NCBI RefSeq assembly: GCF_026262505.1
Contig: NC_067208.1
Span: forward strand, 248,001-312,000
DNA: 64,000 nucleotides
Origin: Trichomonas vaginalis G3
Lineage: Eukaryota; Parabasalia; Trichomonadida; Trichomonadidae
Direction: 5' to 3'
Shown: one piece after another, positions 38,841 through 49,872 of the stretch
Layout: each line of letters begins with the position of its first letter
Numbering within the stretch: the stretch's first letter is position 1
Made by a program: the position numbers and the translations under genes
The notes under the pieces: model-generated
The model's input: only the letters and a program-made list of their open reading frames with translations
What the model was told of the DNA's origin: nothing
The model's database searches: none

Positions 38841-40349
38841 TTAAATTTTATCACCATCATCTTCGTTGCCTCCTGATACATCGGATGATTTCTTCTTAAT
38901 GACAAAGAAATAAACAACAATTCCAACAACAACACCGATTACTATAAGAGGAACTATTATTGCTACAGGTATTACCCATTTGTTCTCATTATTTGACTTC
39001 TGATCATCTTCTCCACCATCATCTTGTTTATCATCTTTATCATCTTTCTCATTAGCTTCTCCTTTAAGTTTAACATCGTATTCGATTTCATTTGATAGTC
39101 CCATTCTTATGTAAAGTTTATCATTTCCTGTCTTATTACAAAATTCGTCATATGGAACATCTATTGATACTTCATATTCGACAATATCTGCTGATGCTGA
39201 TTTTGTAAGTTTTGTTAATTTTTCATAAAAAACTAATTGTGATCTTTGATCATTAAATCGATATTGTACATTACCTTTTCCTTCATCTCTTTTAACTTGT
39301 AATTTAACTGTAAAAGTTTCACCTTCTTTATAAATATAATCAGCAGGTTTTGATAAAGGAACAGGAACTAAATAAGGACATTTTGGGAACGTTACTGTGT
39401 AAACAGTTTTCATTGTAACTCTTCCCAATGAATCTTGTAGTCTGAATTTTAATGTTCCCTCTTTTGTTTCTGATAAATCCTCTGGTGACAAATAATATGA
39501 TTCATAAAATTTCTCTGTAAATGTTATTAAATTTGATTGATTTTTAAAGCCATCATCAATAAGGATATAATTAGCCGCATCTTCATCGAAAACATTTCCA
39601 TCAACGCGAACTCGATATTCTTGATCTGCAGATATGACAAGATCAGATATAGTCAATTCTCGAATATTTGGCGGCGTTTTGAATCTTATTTTCTCTATCA
39701 TCCAATATGCCTTTCCATAAGAATCGTCGAATAAGTATAGAGATGTTCTTTTGTTATTAAAAGCATGTTGATGATTCTTCGGATATATTGTAACCGTGAA
39801 TTCATTTGGTCCAGCTTCTACAGTCCTCAATCGGTAACTTATATTATCATAGAGTTTATTTGTTTCGGAAAAACAGAATTGAATTTCTTTCAACGGAGCT
39901 CCTTGACATTTGAAAACGACTGAATCATCATCGTCATAGAAATTTTTGAATTCACTCATGAGTGAACATGTAAATAGTTTCTCAACAGTTACTTCAAATT
40001 GTGCTCTTCCTTTCATATTTTGATAATCCTCTACAATAATTGTTAAATATTGTTTTGTACTAGATGTTTCGTATTGAAATAAATAAATATATCCTGTGAA
40101 TTGTCTTGAAGTTTCATCGTACTTAACTCTAATTGTTGCATAGGTACCATTAAAACCATCCCCAATGGAATCATAGCTAGTAATTGGATAATCTGTAAGC
40201 AAACCACGTATTCCATATATTTTGTTGTCGGAAATATCCATATCTATTGAAACGTATTGAGTTATTCCATAAACAAAGTTTGTCTGGTTAATTGATTTAA
40301 CTTCAGGAACTCCAGATACAGCACATATTACATACTGAAATAGCATCAT
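38841..40349 (-). CDS. Single-pass surface protein, 502 residues
   Basis: A short hydrophobic N terminus (MMLFQYVICAVSG) acts as signal peptide. A long strand-rich extracellular part of ~420 residues has several Ig/cadherin-like units with N-glycosylation sites. An Asp/Lys-rich linker (EKDDKDDKQDDGGEDDQ) precedes one membrane helix (~455-480, VIPVAIIVPLIVIGVVVGIV), and a short acidic cytoplasmic tail with KKKSSD follows. This layout is common in trichomonad surface families; the ligand is unknown. The initiator TCATTTC lies 2-9 bases upstream of the ATG, which supports the start. A 5' relic of a relative lies at 43159-43305. Confidence 0.75.
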   Translation of the reverse strand: MMLFQYVICAVSGVPEVKSINQTNFVYGITQYVSIDMDISDNKIYGIRGLLTDYPITSYDSIGDGFNGTYATIRVKYDETSRQFTGYIYLFQYETSSTKQYLTIIVEDYQNMKGRAQFEVTVEKLFTCSLMSEFKNFYDDDDSVVFKCQGAPLKEIQFCFSETNKLYDNISYRLRTVEAGPNEFTVTIYPKNHQHAFNNKRTSLYLFDDSYGKAYWMIEKIRFKTPPNIRELTISDLVISADQEYRVRVDGNVFDEDAANYILIDDGFKNQSNLITFTEKFYESYYLSPEDLSETKEGTLKFRLQDSLGRVTMKTVYTVTFPKCPYLVPVPLSKPADYIYKEGETFTVKLQVKRDEGKGNVQYRFNDQRSQLVFYEKLTKLTKSASADIVEYEVSIDVPYDEFCNKTGNDKLYIRMGLSNEIEYDVKLKGEANEKDDKDDKQDDGGEDDQKSNNENKWVIPVAIIVPLIVIGVVVGIVVYFFVIKKKSSDVSGGNEDDGDKI

Positions 40350-40351
40350 TT

Positions 40352-40358
40352 GAAATGA
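40352..40358 (-). promoter_or_regulatory. Initiator (Inr) of the surface-protein gene
   Basis: TCATTTC on the minus strand, an exact TCAYTWY, directly before ATG 40349. Confidence 0.65.
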
Positions 40359-40679
40359 AACTTGTTACTTAAAAATTCTATTGATGGAATTTGATAGCGA
40401 AAAATTTCGGTTAAAAAGGAGAATTTATATCATTTCATTATTTGTTCTATATTTGACGGTTTTGCTTATGTTTTGTATTTGAATGCAATTCAAAATTGCA
40501 AAACAAAATCAGATATTTCATTATTGAAGTCGTAGTTATCATTTTTATTCTCAACGGCGTTTTTTTTTAAATTCTTTTATACCAATTTTAACAAATTGAT
40601 GATTTCTATTCAGTAATCGATGTTTCGAGATATAATATTATTAAACAACAAATTTCAAAAAGAATTGAATTTTTTTTAA

Positions 40680-41773
40680 GGGACCACTGCACGGCCAAAC
40701 AAGACCTATCGTCTTTTAAAAATCATCATCGAGTTGATGTTTTACTAAGGCTAAAAATTCAATAAACTTGAAAAAATTAAGTTAGGGGTATTTGAATCCC
40801 TACAAGATGCTTGTCAAATTCCCTTATTATCAGCATTCAAATTCTCTTTTTATATTAAATATTAAAATTATTAACAATAAAATTGGAAATTTATCATTAA
40901 CAATAGCTGCCAACTGCCTATAGTCATCATATACGACCATTTCATTCACTAAGAACTTCAAAATTTCTGTTATTCATTTATTTTGTATGAGATTTTTGTT
41001 ATGATTGTAGAATATATAGGAGTAAAAACGAGCTGCTTCATGAGATAACAAAGTTTGAATATGGAAACATGTAAAAATGATAAGTATTCAAATGGATCAT
41101 TTTGATAAATTCTATTTGGAATCATATTCTATGAATAATGATTTACATCAATATGATTTGAACAGATATCTATTCATATTCTATCAGACCTAATATTTAA
41201 AAATAAAAAATAATGAAATTAAATTCAATTAAAAACTTAATGATTTGCATATTAAGTTGACATAGTTATCATATACTACTTCTAACAAGACTTTTCTGAA
41301 AAAATTAGTATATTTGAAGTTTTGCAAGGTTATTCTATTTTAAAATTATCTGATATTATATTCCAATGCATTTGCAATCATCAAAATTTAAAAATAATGA
41401 CTTTTCTCTCAATTTAATTTGCAATAAAATTCGCAGATATTAGATTTTAATTAATATCAAAATATTGGCCAATAAAAACTTTTGATCAATCCACTTTTAA
41501 AATCGGAAAATCGTGAATTTTTAAAACACGCTTCGAAAACAGAAAAAAAATCGAAAAATGCAAATCATCTCAAAACTCGCCCATTTCAAGATTTTTCTTT
41601 AATTCGAAATAGCATGATGCTAAAGCATCATACCAAAAGGTGTGTATATTGACGAGAATTGAAAAATATCAATCTGATGAATAGCAAAATAAGCATTTAT
41701 AATTGAGGCGAAAACGATAAATCTCATTTTGCCTCTCAATTTTTCTGAGTCTCTCAATTTTTGCAGTGGTCCC
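40680..41773. mobile_element. Inverted-repeat element bounded by TTAA
   Basis: Ends GGGACCACTGCA (40680) and TGCAGTGGTCCC (to 41773), each flanked by TTAA (40676-40679; 41774-41777), as with piggyBac/Kolobok-type insertion. However, inverted similarity also continues outside (AAAAGAATTGAATTTT at ~40657 and its complement ending ~41803), so the real repeat may be longer and TTAA internal. No coding sequence inside; probably a non-autonomous element. Confidence 0.5.
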
Positions 41774-42479
41774 TTAACTTCATTTACAAAATTCAATTCT
41801 TTTCAGTTTTTTACGGTTGTCCAAATTCTTAATGTTTATGAATGAAACATTAACTATATTCATTTGTTATAATCTTCTCATTGCCATTATGAGGGTTCTT
41901 AAACATGTTCTTAAAAATAAATAAAATAATACAAATCTTTATTCAATCTTTTGATATTGTTGGTCCTCTCTTTGTGAAAATACTTAACTTCAAAGAGTAT
42001 TATGTTTTACCTAGTGAGGACCTTAAGTTTGCAAATACATAATAAAAGTAAAATAAAAAAGATCGGATTTATCACAAAACTTTGAGTATTATAGGATTTA
42101 ATATATTTTCTTAGTAGATTATATGATTTAGTTTCTTAAAATCTAAAGTATTTCTTGAGGAAAATATAAATTGAAATTCAAAAAGTAAAAAAAATGTAAA
42201 CAAATCAAATTTTAAATGGACCAAATGTTGATTTTTCATTCGTTTTCTCATTATCGAAAAAAATTTGGAAAGCTAAGAAGTCAATAACAAGTTATATAAT
42301 ACAACAAAAAACACATCGGATATGTTTTCATCAAATAGTCTCCTAGATTTGTTATGAAATTAAAATATCATGATATTTTAAGGGCTTTTGATTTCAATAT
42401 TAGAATTATTCAGTTATGTCGTGCTAATATCAATTGCTTTATACAATTAATCGTTTACAAGCTGCAAAAATCGAACAAT

Positions 42480-42689
42480 AATTTGACTTTGTAAAAAAAG
42501 TGCGTCATTTTTATTCGTTATACTTACAAAATGTAAACATTACGAGAAACATTTACATTTGTAAATGTAACAAGTAAAGTTGTATCGCATAATTTGACTT
42601 TGTAAAAAAAGTGCGTCATTTTTATTCGTTATACTTACAAAATGTAAACATTACGAGAAACATTTACATTTGTTAATGTAACAAGTAAA
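42480..42689. repeat. 111-bp direct tandem duplication
   Basis: 42480-42590 and 42591-42689 are nearly identical, starting AATTTGACTTTGTAAAAAAA. Each copy also contains a small dyad, ACATTTACATTTGTAAATGT (TTAATGT in the second). Confidence 0.9.
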
Positions 42690-43158
42690 TACATCAGATT
42701 TAAATTGTAAATGTAGTTTATCTCTCTCATCTCCTTTTTAAAAGGTATTACATACATACGAACGCATGGGTCACTCAATAATTAGCGTGATAATAATTGA
42801 GGATAGACTGTAATCGTAATTTTATTTTTGGACTTATATTTCGACATTTTGAAGTCGCTTGAAAGTCTTGCAAATGATTAAATTTGGAAAATTTGACCTA
42901 AGTCTGCATTATTTTGATGACTTAAACAATTCTATAAATCTGTTTTCCTAAAAATTTAAAAAGATATAATTTCAATTTCCCTAAATTTATGTAATTCATA
43001 TATCACCAAAATATTTGGACTGCATTTCGTTTGTCTGCACCTAATTAAAGTCTAAATACCAATTAATTTTGGAGTTGCATTGCTTTTAATGTAAAAATGC
43101 ACGTTTAGAAAAAGACGATAACAATTAAATTACAAAATCGATAACGACGACGATTAAA

Positions 43159-43305
43159 TTACAAAATCGATAACCTCTCATAATTTCTATAAGAAGAAGA
43201 AATATCATGTTCACAATCAACTAATATTGTTTCAGTAGTGTTATCAATATAATCTGGATAGATAGAACATGATACAGAGCGTGCTACTAACTGAAATAGT
43301 AACAT
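43159..43305 (-). pseudogene. 5' relic of a surface-protein gene
   Basis: A 48-codon frame beginning MLLFQLVARSVSCSIYP, with the same start design as the gene at 40349 (MMLFQYVICAVSGVP) and similar DNA for ~100 bp around the ATG, including an initiator TCATTTT (43308-43314). It stops soon after the signal-peptide region. Most likely the 5' end of a lost relative that still carries its core promoter. Confidence 0.55.
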
Positions 43306-43307
43306 TT

Positions 43308-43314
43308 AAAATGA
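43308..43314 (-). promoter_or_regulatory. Initiator (Inr) of the relic
   Basis: TCATTTT on the minus strand, two bases before the relic ATG at 43305. Confidence 0.5.
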
Positions 43315-45237
43315 AACTTGAGTATAGAAAAATTCAATATACTGAATTTGATAATTCAAGTAATCTATAAATTATTGATGAATTTATTGATTTATGCAAT
43401 CATTTAACATATTCAGTTTTTGATATTCATCCTCCTTATTTTTCAAATGACATGATTTTCTTGAATTATCATAGTATATATGTTAATCTGTTTTTCTCTT
43501 TCCAACGGAGTTTTTTTTTATAAATCATAATTTTTCACCTGAAGATATATTTGAAGTTTATAAATTATTGGTAAATTCAATGATTAATTCAATATTCAAA
43601 AGTCAACCATTTTTTTAATTACCGAAATGCGATCATATTTCAAAAATGTATGTAATAATGTTTTTATTTTCAAAAGAATTTTATGCAAGTGACCAAGTTT
43701 GAAAATTGAAAGTAAAAATGAATTTTTCATTTGAACTATATTGTTCATGCAGATTCCAGAAAAATTATTGTTTATCGTAATATTCCCGAGAGTTGATTCA
43801 ATTTTTAGAATCTATCCAAATAATGAAGACTCTTGCATTTAAATTATTGAAATATATAAACTCGATTAAGTGCAGCTAAAAAATATTTATAACTTCGAAA
43901 TATTTAGCTCAGATTTTTTTTTTCAGATTTAATCTCGTAATAATCAACAAAAAGTAAATATATCTCTATACAAAGCTGCTAAAAATATTAATAAGATTAA
44001 TATACCCTTGTTATCTTTTTTCATTTTTTTCAAATTTGGAGTTAGGTTATTCTATTCCAAAATGAGAATAAATGTCATCGATTGGATCATTATTCTAACT
44101 CCGAGCTACTTATTCAAGCAGTGAAAATTGTTTTCATTGAATTGAATAATGCAACAACTTTTTCACAGTTGATCTAAAATTGATCCTTTTCATTTCTAAC
44201 GTAAAAAAGCCCAAACCATATCGCACTTTTTAATGTTAGGTGGGTATATCCCACACTACATCATCCCTGAATGTTTCGCCTTCAGTGGTTCATTATATGG
44301 TTCAAATCAAAAGGTTACACCAAAAATATTTTTCGCACATAAAGGCACAAAAACATTTTATACTGATGTTATATTTTTGAAATATACAATTTTGAATATA
44401 TGCATTCAAAAATATAAAACCGACACTTTTTATCAAATACTGAAATTAAAATCACTGAATAAGCAAATGATCATTGTTCAATTTTCAATAATTTATTAAG
44501 TTCCTGATATAAATCTTTATTATCAGATAGTCATCAAATAATTTGCAGATATTCTTTTTATAATTACTAAATCTTATCATAAATATCTTATGTTCTTAGA
44601 TGATTCATAAGAACTGCCTTAGTTTTGGATATGACTAATAAACCTTCTCTCTATTTATTGAAACATTTAAAATATCAACCAAATAAATAACCTCCTTCAA
44701 ATAACAACATACTTTACACCAAGTAAAAGCATCTTATTTGATCTTATTTTCCAATATTTTTTTTATAATTAAAGTACATATTCGAAATATTAAAAAGTAT
44801 ATTACTTCCAAATAAGATATCGGTTTCTTTAAATGAAATTGATTTCCAGCGATATCACTTTCATTCATAAAATTTTCTTCCTCATCCAGTTGTTTTAATC
44901 CAGTAACTTTGAGTAACAATATTTGTTAAATAATAATTAATTCTCGAAAAACCTATAATAGCTATATTAAAATGTTTTCGTTGATAATCTTAGTTCAAAA
45001 TAAGCCATAATAACTGTAATATTTTTTGATATACAAAACGAACTTTATTCCAGATTGTATATAAATAATACAGTCGAATTAATTGTTTTCTACTTTTTTC
45101 AGTGTAAAAACGTAAATTAATACAATATTATTTATACAAATACTATTTACAGTTTAAGAAATACAAACGAATTGCTAAATAACAATCTATAAAAAAAATT
45201 ACATGGTAAAATTATTCAAAAAATATACATGGTAAAA
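43315..45237. other. Intergenic, nothing firm seen
   Basis: Nearly 2 kb of AT-rich DNA downstream of the cyclase gene. A short direct repeat ACATGGTAAAATTA (45203 and 45229) lies at its right edge, reaching the cyclase stop. No credible gene. Confidence 0.4.
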
Positions 45238-48200
45238 TTATGGTTCAACTAGATAAGTAAACATCTTTCCTCCTTTGATATCAATTTCGCCTCTTTCCTT
45301 GATATCAAACTGTTGGCCATAAATAAGCTCATAAACTGGTCTTGAAATATGAACTTTCATTGGAACACCGTGATGTTCCATTTCGTGAGCAGTGTTAATT
45401 GCCGGGCCAAGGATCTCAAATGTTGGTTTCTCTGTACCAATAACACCAGCGATGATTGGACCGCCAGTATTAATACCAACTCTTATTCTAAGGTTTTCAT
45501 TTTCTTGTTGATCGATTTCTAATAATTTCTTGATGACTAAACATCCGAAATCTACAACTTCTTTTGCATGAACAGCTGGTTGATTTACTTCATCAAATAT
45601 ACCACCAGCTGCCATATAACAATCACCAATGCATTTGATCTTTGTCATTGTTTTATGAGCATTTGTGATTGCATCGAATTCTTTGAACATGATATTCAGC
45701 ATTCTCATGACATATTGGGCATCATGAGAACCACACCATGGTGTGAATTCAACAACATCTAAGAAAAGAACAGTTACTGATTGGACAGCAAAAGAAATGT
45801 TCTTTTCTTCAGCTTGTACACGTGGAACTAAAGATGCTGGTAAAATGGAACTTAACATTGCATCTGACTTCTTCTTCTCATCGGAAATCATCTTTTCATG
45901 CATCAATGTTTGTGTGATATCTCTTCCTGAAAAGATCTTTCTTCCTGCAACACTTTGGTTTGTGAATTCAATGTAATGAACATTTTCTTTTTGATCTTTG
46001 TAAACTAAAGTGATTTGGTAACCTAAAACTTTTTCAATTTTGTCTTTGGAAGTGAATCTTCCGTTCATGAAGAATTCAGAAACTTTTGTATTGATTACTT
46101 CATTTTCTGGTAAATTAAACATTTCTTCAAATGATTTGTTGACATTAACAATCTTTCCATCTGCTTCATTACTAACAATGATGATATCATTTAATCTGTT
46201 AGCAACTTCTGTATGGAATTTAAGTAATTTCTGGTCATCTTCATCTTCCTTTTGGCTGTAGTTTCCGCTCAAAACATTCATTATATGAGGATTTTGGAAA
46301 ATTATTTGTGGTTGGCATCTCAACAAGTTAGTAAGAGTGAACTTCAAAATGTTTTCTTCCTTGTTAATCATTATCATTGATAAAACAGTAAATATTAAAA
46401 CAATCAACATGAAAATAACAGCGAAAGCAACCATTGGTGTGTATTGTTTTTCTATTTCATCTTGGATTGTTGAAACTAATTTTTCACCTGTGTTATAATA
46501 TAAAACTTCGTATAATTCAAATGGGCCAATCTGCCAAAGTTCTTGAATTCCATCTCCTCTTAATTTTGGCCAAATTCCGTTTTTCATGTTTGTTGCATAT
46601 CTTCTTAAAAGAGAAATAATAAGCCAAAGCTGACCTTCAGCTGAGAAACCATGAGCTGATTGTTGGAATAACCATGGAACAACTTCAGGACCTTCTGAAT
46701 AAGTAATTGCTGTTGCTTCATCTAAAGCTTGTTGCATCATTAAGAAAGGAATATCTTGATTTGTTGTTCCTCCAACTCTCAACAAATGGATGTATTTAAC
46801 CATTGTTGGAATGAAGCTCTCAATGACTTGCATTTCAGCATCAGGAAGTGGACACATTTCTGATAATAATGGATCATATTTTGCTGGCAAAATTGTCAAA
46901 ATACTTGAAAGAATTGAATACATGATGCAAATACTGCCATAAATGTTATTGATATGATGGCAGTTCTTTACACATGTATCAGAACCTTTCATGTATCTCA
47001 AGAACAGCATTGCATATCCAGCAATCATGGCAGCACCAATGAAAATCAAGCAGAAAATGTTGTAAACTTCAATGGAACCACTTGAAGAACCATCAGAAAT
47101 TGTTGAGAACAATTTAATGATTCCTTCTTCTTGTTTGTTTAGTTCCATTGTTCTTGACTTGGAAATGGAAGATTCATCTTTGCTCTTCATGAAAGAAGAA
47201 GAAATATTAGAAATTACTGTCTTTGGAAGATACCCAAAAACGCTGTATAATTCTTCTTTGTTTCTCTTTAACATGGAAGATTGTATCCTATAAATAATTG
47301 GAATAATAACTAAAACAAGAGCAATCAAACCTAACATCAATCCTAAATATAATTTTTGATTGCGATTGTTCATCTTTCTTATGTGAGTTACTAACAAATC
47401 CATGGCTTCTCCTGCAACTCTTGTTGTTGTAACATCATTTGATCTGCTTGTAACTGCATCCATTCCTGCTGCAACAGTGATATCAACATAACCAAGATCA
47501 ATGACTTTTGTACAATGTGTTGCAATCATGTAAATCAACTGAACCATTGATGTCTTTGATTGTATAACATCTATTGAATTCTTATAAAGATTAAATGGTA
47601 AAGTTGCTGCAAATATTTTGTTTCTAACTTCTTCAATTATTGAATTTCCTGTTTTATATGATCTAAGTTTTGTCAATTTCTGTGTTGTCGATGGAACTTG
47701 AGCACACAAATATTGAACAATATCTTTTGGCTCTTGATATCCTCCATAAGCATGTAATGGGAAGTTTTCTCTTAGGAAGATTTTTTCCATTAATTTCTGT
47801 GAAGGATTCTTTGGATCATCGAGTTCTTCAACTAAGTATTTACCAATGAATGCTGGTAAAATGTTGACAAGGTTTCTAATGTATGAAATACCATACAAAA
47901 AGTTCAATGGCTCAACTAATTCATTTGTGAAACTTCCATAGAAAATGACAATCAAAAGGAAAGGAATAATTGTCATTCCAATCAACAAAAACAATTCAGA
48001 ATATTTCATGAATTGTAATGCAGGAACTTTATGTTTCATGATCAATGTCTTGACAATTTCCATTTGTTGTAAATCAACTTCATCTTGTTCGAAATCATCA
48101 TATCCGTATGTTAATGTATCATTTGGAGTTTCATTTTGTTTGTTTTGAGTGAAAGATGAAGCAATTGTATCAGGAATAGCTGGAAAAGCAATATGTCCTA

Positions 48201-49872
48201 ATTCATGTAAGATATCTTTGTTGACGCATATACCTGAATTCAAGAATTTGACGTTATCTTTCCAGACTTTTGCGTTGGCAAAATCAACTTTTAATTCAGC
48301 CAAGAACTTGACATATTGCCTGATAACATATTTGTTGTTTGGATACAACATTGTCAATTGATTGACTTCGATTTCGAATCTTTTTATTGACTCATGGGCT
48401 TGTTTTACAGCTTTATCCATTTCAGCGAGGTTTCCTTGTAAAACTAAGTCCCAAATATATCTCAGACGGTTCTTTGACTTATCGAAATTCTTTGACAACT
48501 TTGAGATTTTCTGCTTAATTTCTGTTGTAAAGCACAATTCTCTTGTCTTTGTGATTTGGCCGATATTTGTTATGTAATAACCAATCTGTTCGTGGTTGGA
48601 TCTTGTACTTCTCATGTTGTTTGCAATGAACATTAACTGGCTGTTCATTTCAGGATAGATGGCCGCAAATTTCGCGTATAAATACCACATGTTCAAATCA
48701 TCTGACCATTTTTCAACGGCAGCCTTGAAAATTGTGAAATCAAGGCAGACAGAGTGGTTGAATCTGAATCCTGTACCAACAATTTGTCTAAATTTGCCTT
48801 TTGACTTGATAACGTCGAAATCCTGTGACATTTCGAATTCATCTAACAACAAAAGGTTTCTTTGGATTCTTTTCTTGATGAATAAGTCACTAAAATAGAA
48901 AACTAAAACGGCAACACCGAAGAAAACTGCGAAATAGTAGTCATTCCACTCATATTCATCTAATATCGGATATAAACTGGCACCACAAACAAGGCAACCA
49001 AGGATGGAACCACCTAATATCAATGTTTGGTCCATTGGCTTGATAAAAGTTCCGCAATTGAAAACGGTTGTGCAATTGTACAAATAGCAGGCCATGGCGA
49101 GGACCATGAAAACAAGGGATGGATAGCGAGATAAGTATGATGTCAGGGATGTCATAAATGTAACAAAAAGTGTTGTAATGAATAACTTATTCTGGGAAGA
49201 ACCTTCAACAGTTTGGAATGAAATAACTCTGAAGGCAAGTGATTTTGTATAGCAACTTATGATTATCCATGTGTATGCAAAAATGTTGGCAACTGTAAGT
49301 ACTAAAGGAATAATCATTTTCGCCTCAATTTTATAGAGCTTTGAAATTAGAGCCGAGAGAATTTCTCCAGAAAATTGAACTGCAATAGGAAGGAACCAAA
49401 AAGGAACGAACGACATGAAAACTGTTAAGATATTTGTTGCAGTCTTTGAAACTACACTGGTCTTTTTATATTGAAATGCCATGAATAACAAATAACCTAA
49501 GAAAACTAGTAGAATAATGTTAACCAAATATAAAACAATGTATTCGTTATTCTTACGAACTGATACTGGCATTACGTGGAAAAGAACACTCATTACGTTC
49601 ATTAACCAATAAGTTTTTGTTGAAAGATCGACAACATCTGCATCTGAGGTCATGAACGAACAACCAATGAGTTGGAACAATCGTAGGAATGAGACAATTG
49701 TATGGAATAATGCAATCTTAGGACCATAAATGTCCAAAAAATTGAATAAGGAAGAAAGATTCTCTTTAATAGTTGTTGAAATCGGTATATCAATGAGATC
49801 TTTGTATCTAGTGATTGATGCTGCGGTAAAGACAGAAGACTCTTCACTGGCATACGATTGTACGTCGTTCAT
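45238..49872 (-). CDS. Multi-pass adenylyl cyclase with PAS-like domain, 1544 residues
   Basis: Host class III nucleotide cyclase of the large trichomonad type, a plasma-membrane signalling enzyme making cAMP. The N-terminal third has about nine membrane helices; further helices lie near residues 630-650, 870-890, 960-980 and 1205-1230. A PAS-like domain follows (~1275-1340: IIIVSNEADGKIVNVNKSFE). The cyclase domain is at ~1365-1540: metal Asp in FLDVVEF (1372) and IGDCYMA (1417), and the adenine-type Lys in TKIKCIGD (1411). The region FEILGPAINTAHEMEHHG keeps the catalytic Asn (1493) but has Glu (1497) where most cyclases have Arg. The frame is intact and the start is at 49872. Confidence 0.88.
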   Translation of the reverse strand: MNDVQSYASEESSVFTAASITRYKDLIDIPISTTIKENLSSLFNFLDIYGPKIALFHTIVSFLRLFQLIGCSFMTSDADVVDLSTKTYWLMNVMSVLFHVMPVSVRKNNEYIVLYLVNIILLVFLGYLLFMAFQYKKTSVVSKTATNILTVFMSFVPFWFLPIAVQFSGEILSALISKLYKIEAKMIIPLVLTVANIFAYTWIIISCYTKSLAFRVISFQTVEGSSQNKLFITTLFVTFMTSLTSYLSRYPSLVFMVLAMACYLYNCTTVFNCGTFIKPMDQTLILGGSILGCLVCGASLYPILDEYEWNDYYFAVFFGVAVLVFYFSDLFIKKRIQRNLLLLDEFEMSQDFDVIKSKGKFRQIVGTGFRFNHSVCLDFTIFKAAVEKWSDDLNMWYLYAKFAAIYPEMNSQLMFIANNMRSTRSNHEQIGYYITNIGQITKTRELCFTTEIKQKISKLSKNFDKSKNRLRYIWDLVLQGNLAEMDKAVKQAHESIKRFEIEVNQLTMLYPNNKYVIRQYVKFLAELKVDFANAKVWKDNVKFLNSGICVNKDILHELGHIAFPAIPDTIASSFTQNKQNETPNDTLTYGYDDFEQDEVDLQQMEIVKTLIMKHKVPALQFMKYSELFLLIGMTIIPFLLIVIFYGSFTNELVEPLNFLYGISYIRNLVNILPAFIGKYLVEELDDPKNPSQKLMEKIFLRENFPLHAYGGYQEPKDIVQYLCAQVPSTTQKLTKLRSYKTGNSIIEEVRNKIFAATLPFNLYKNSIDVIQSKTSMVQLIYMIATHCTKVIDLGYVDITVAAGMDAVTSRSNDVTTTRVAGEAMDLLVTHIRKMNNRNQKLYLGLMLGLIALVLVIIPIIYRIQSSMLKRNKEELYSVFGYLPKTVISNISSSFMKSKDESSISKSRTMELNKQEEGIIKLFSTISDGSSSGSIEVYNIFCLIFIGAAMIAGYAMLFLRYMKGSDTCVKNCHHINNIYGSICIMYSILSSILTILPAKYDPLLSEMCPLPDAEMQVIESFIPTMVKYIHLLRVGGTTNQDIPFLMMQQALDEATAITYSEGPEVVPWLFQQSAHGFSAEGQLWLIISLLRRYATNMKNGIWPKLRGDGIQELWQIGPFELYEVLYYNTGEKLVSTIQDEIEKQYTPMVAFAVIFMLIVLIFTVLSMIMINKEENILKFTLTNLLRCQPQIIFQNPHIMNVLSGNYSQKEDEDDQKLLKFHTEVANRLNDIIIVSNEADGKIVNVNKSFEEMFNLPENEVINTKVSEFFMNGRFTSKDKIEKVLGYQITLVYKDQKENVHYIEFTNQSVAGRKIFSGRDITQTLMHEKMISDEKKKSDAMLSSILPASLVPRVQAEEKNISFAVQSVTVLFLDVVEFTPWCGSHDAQYVMRMLNIMFKEFDAITNAHKTMTKIKCIGDCYMAAGGIFDEVNQPAVHAKEVVDFGCLVIKKLLEIDQQENENLRIRVGINTGGPIIAGVIGTEKPTFEILGPAINTAHEMEHHGVPMKVHISRPVYELIYGQQFDIKERGEIDIKGGKMFTYLVEP

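Noticed and set aside
44233-44499. Possible BspA/LRR fragment (PECFAFSG)
   Set aside because: Only one weak repeat-like match; no neighbouring repeats, no initiator.
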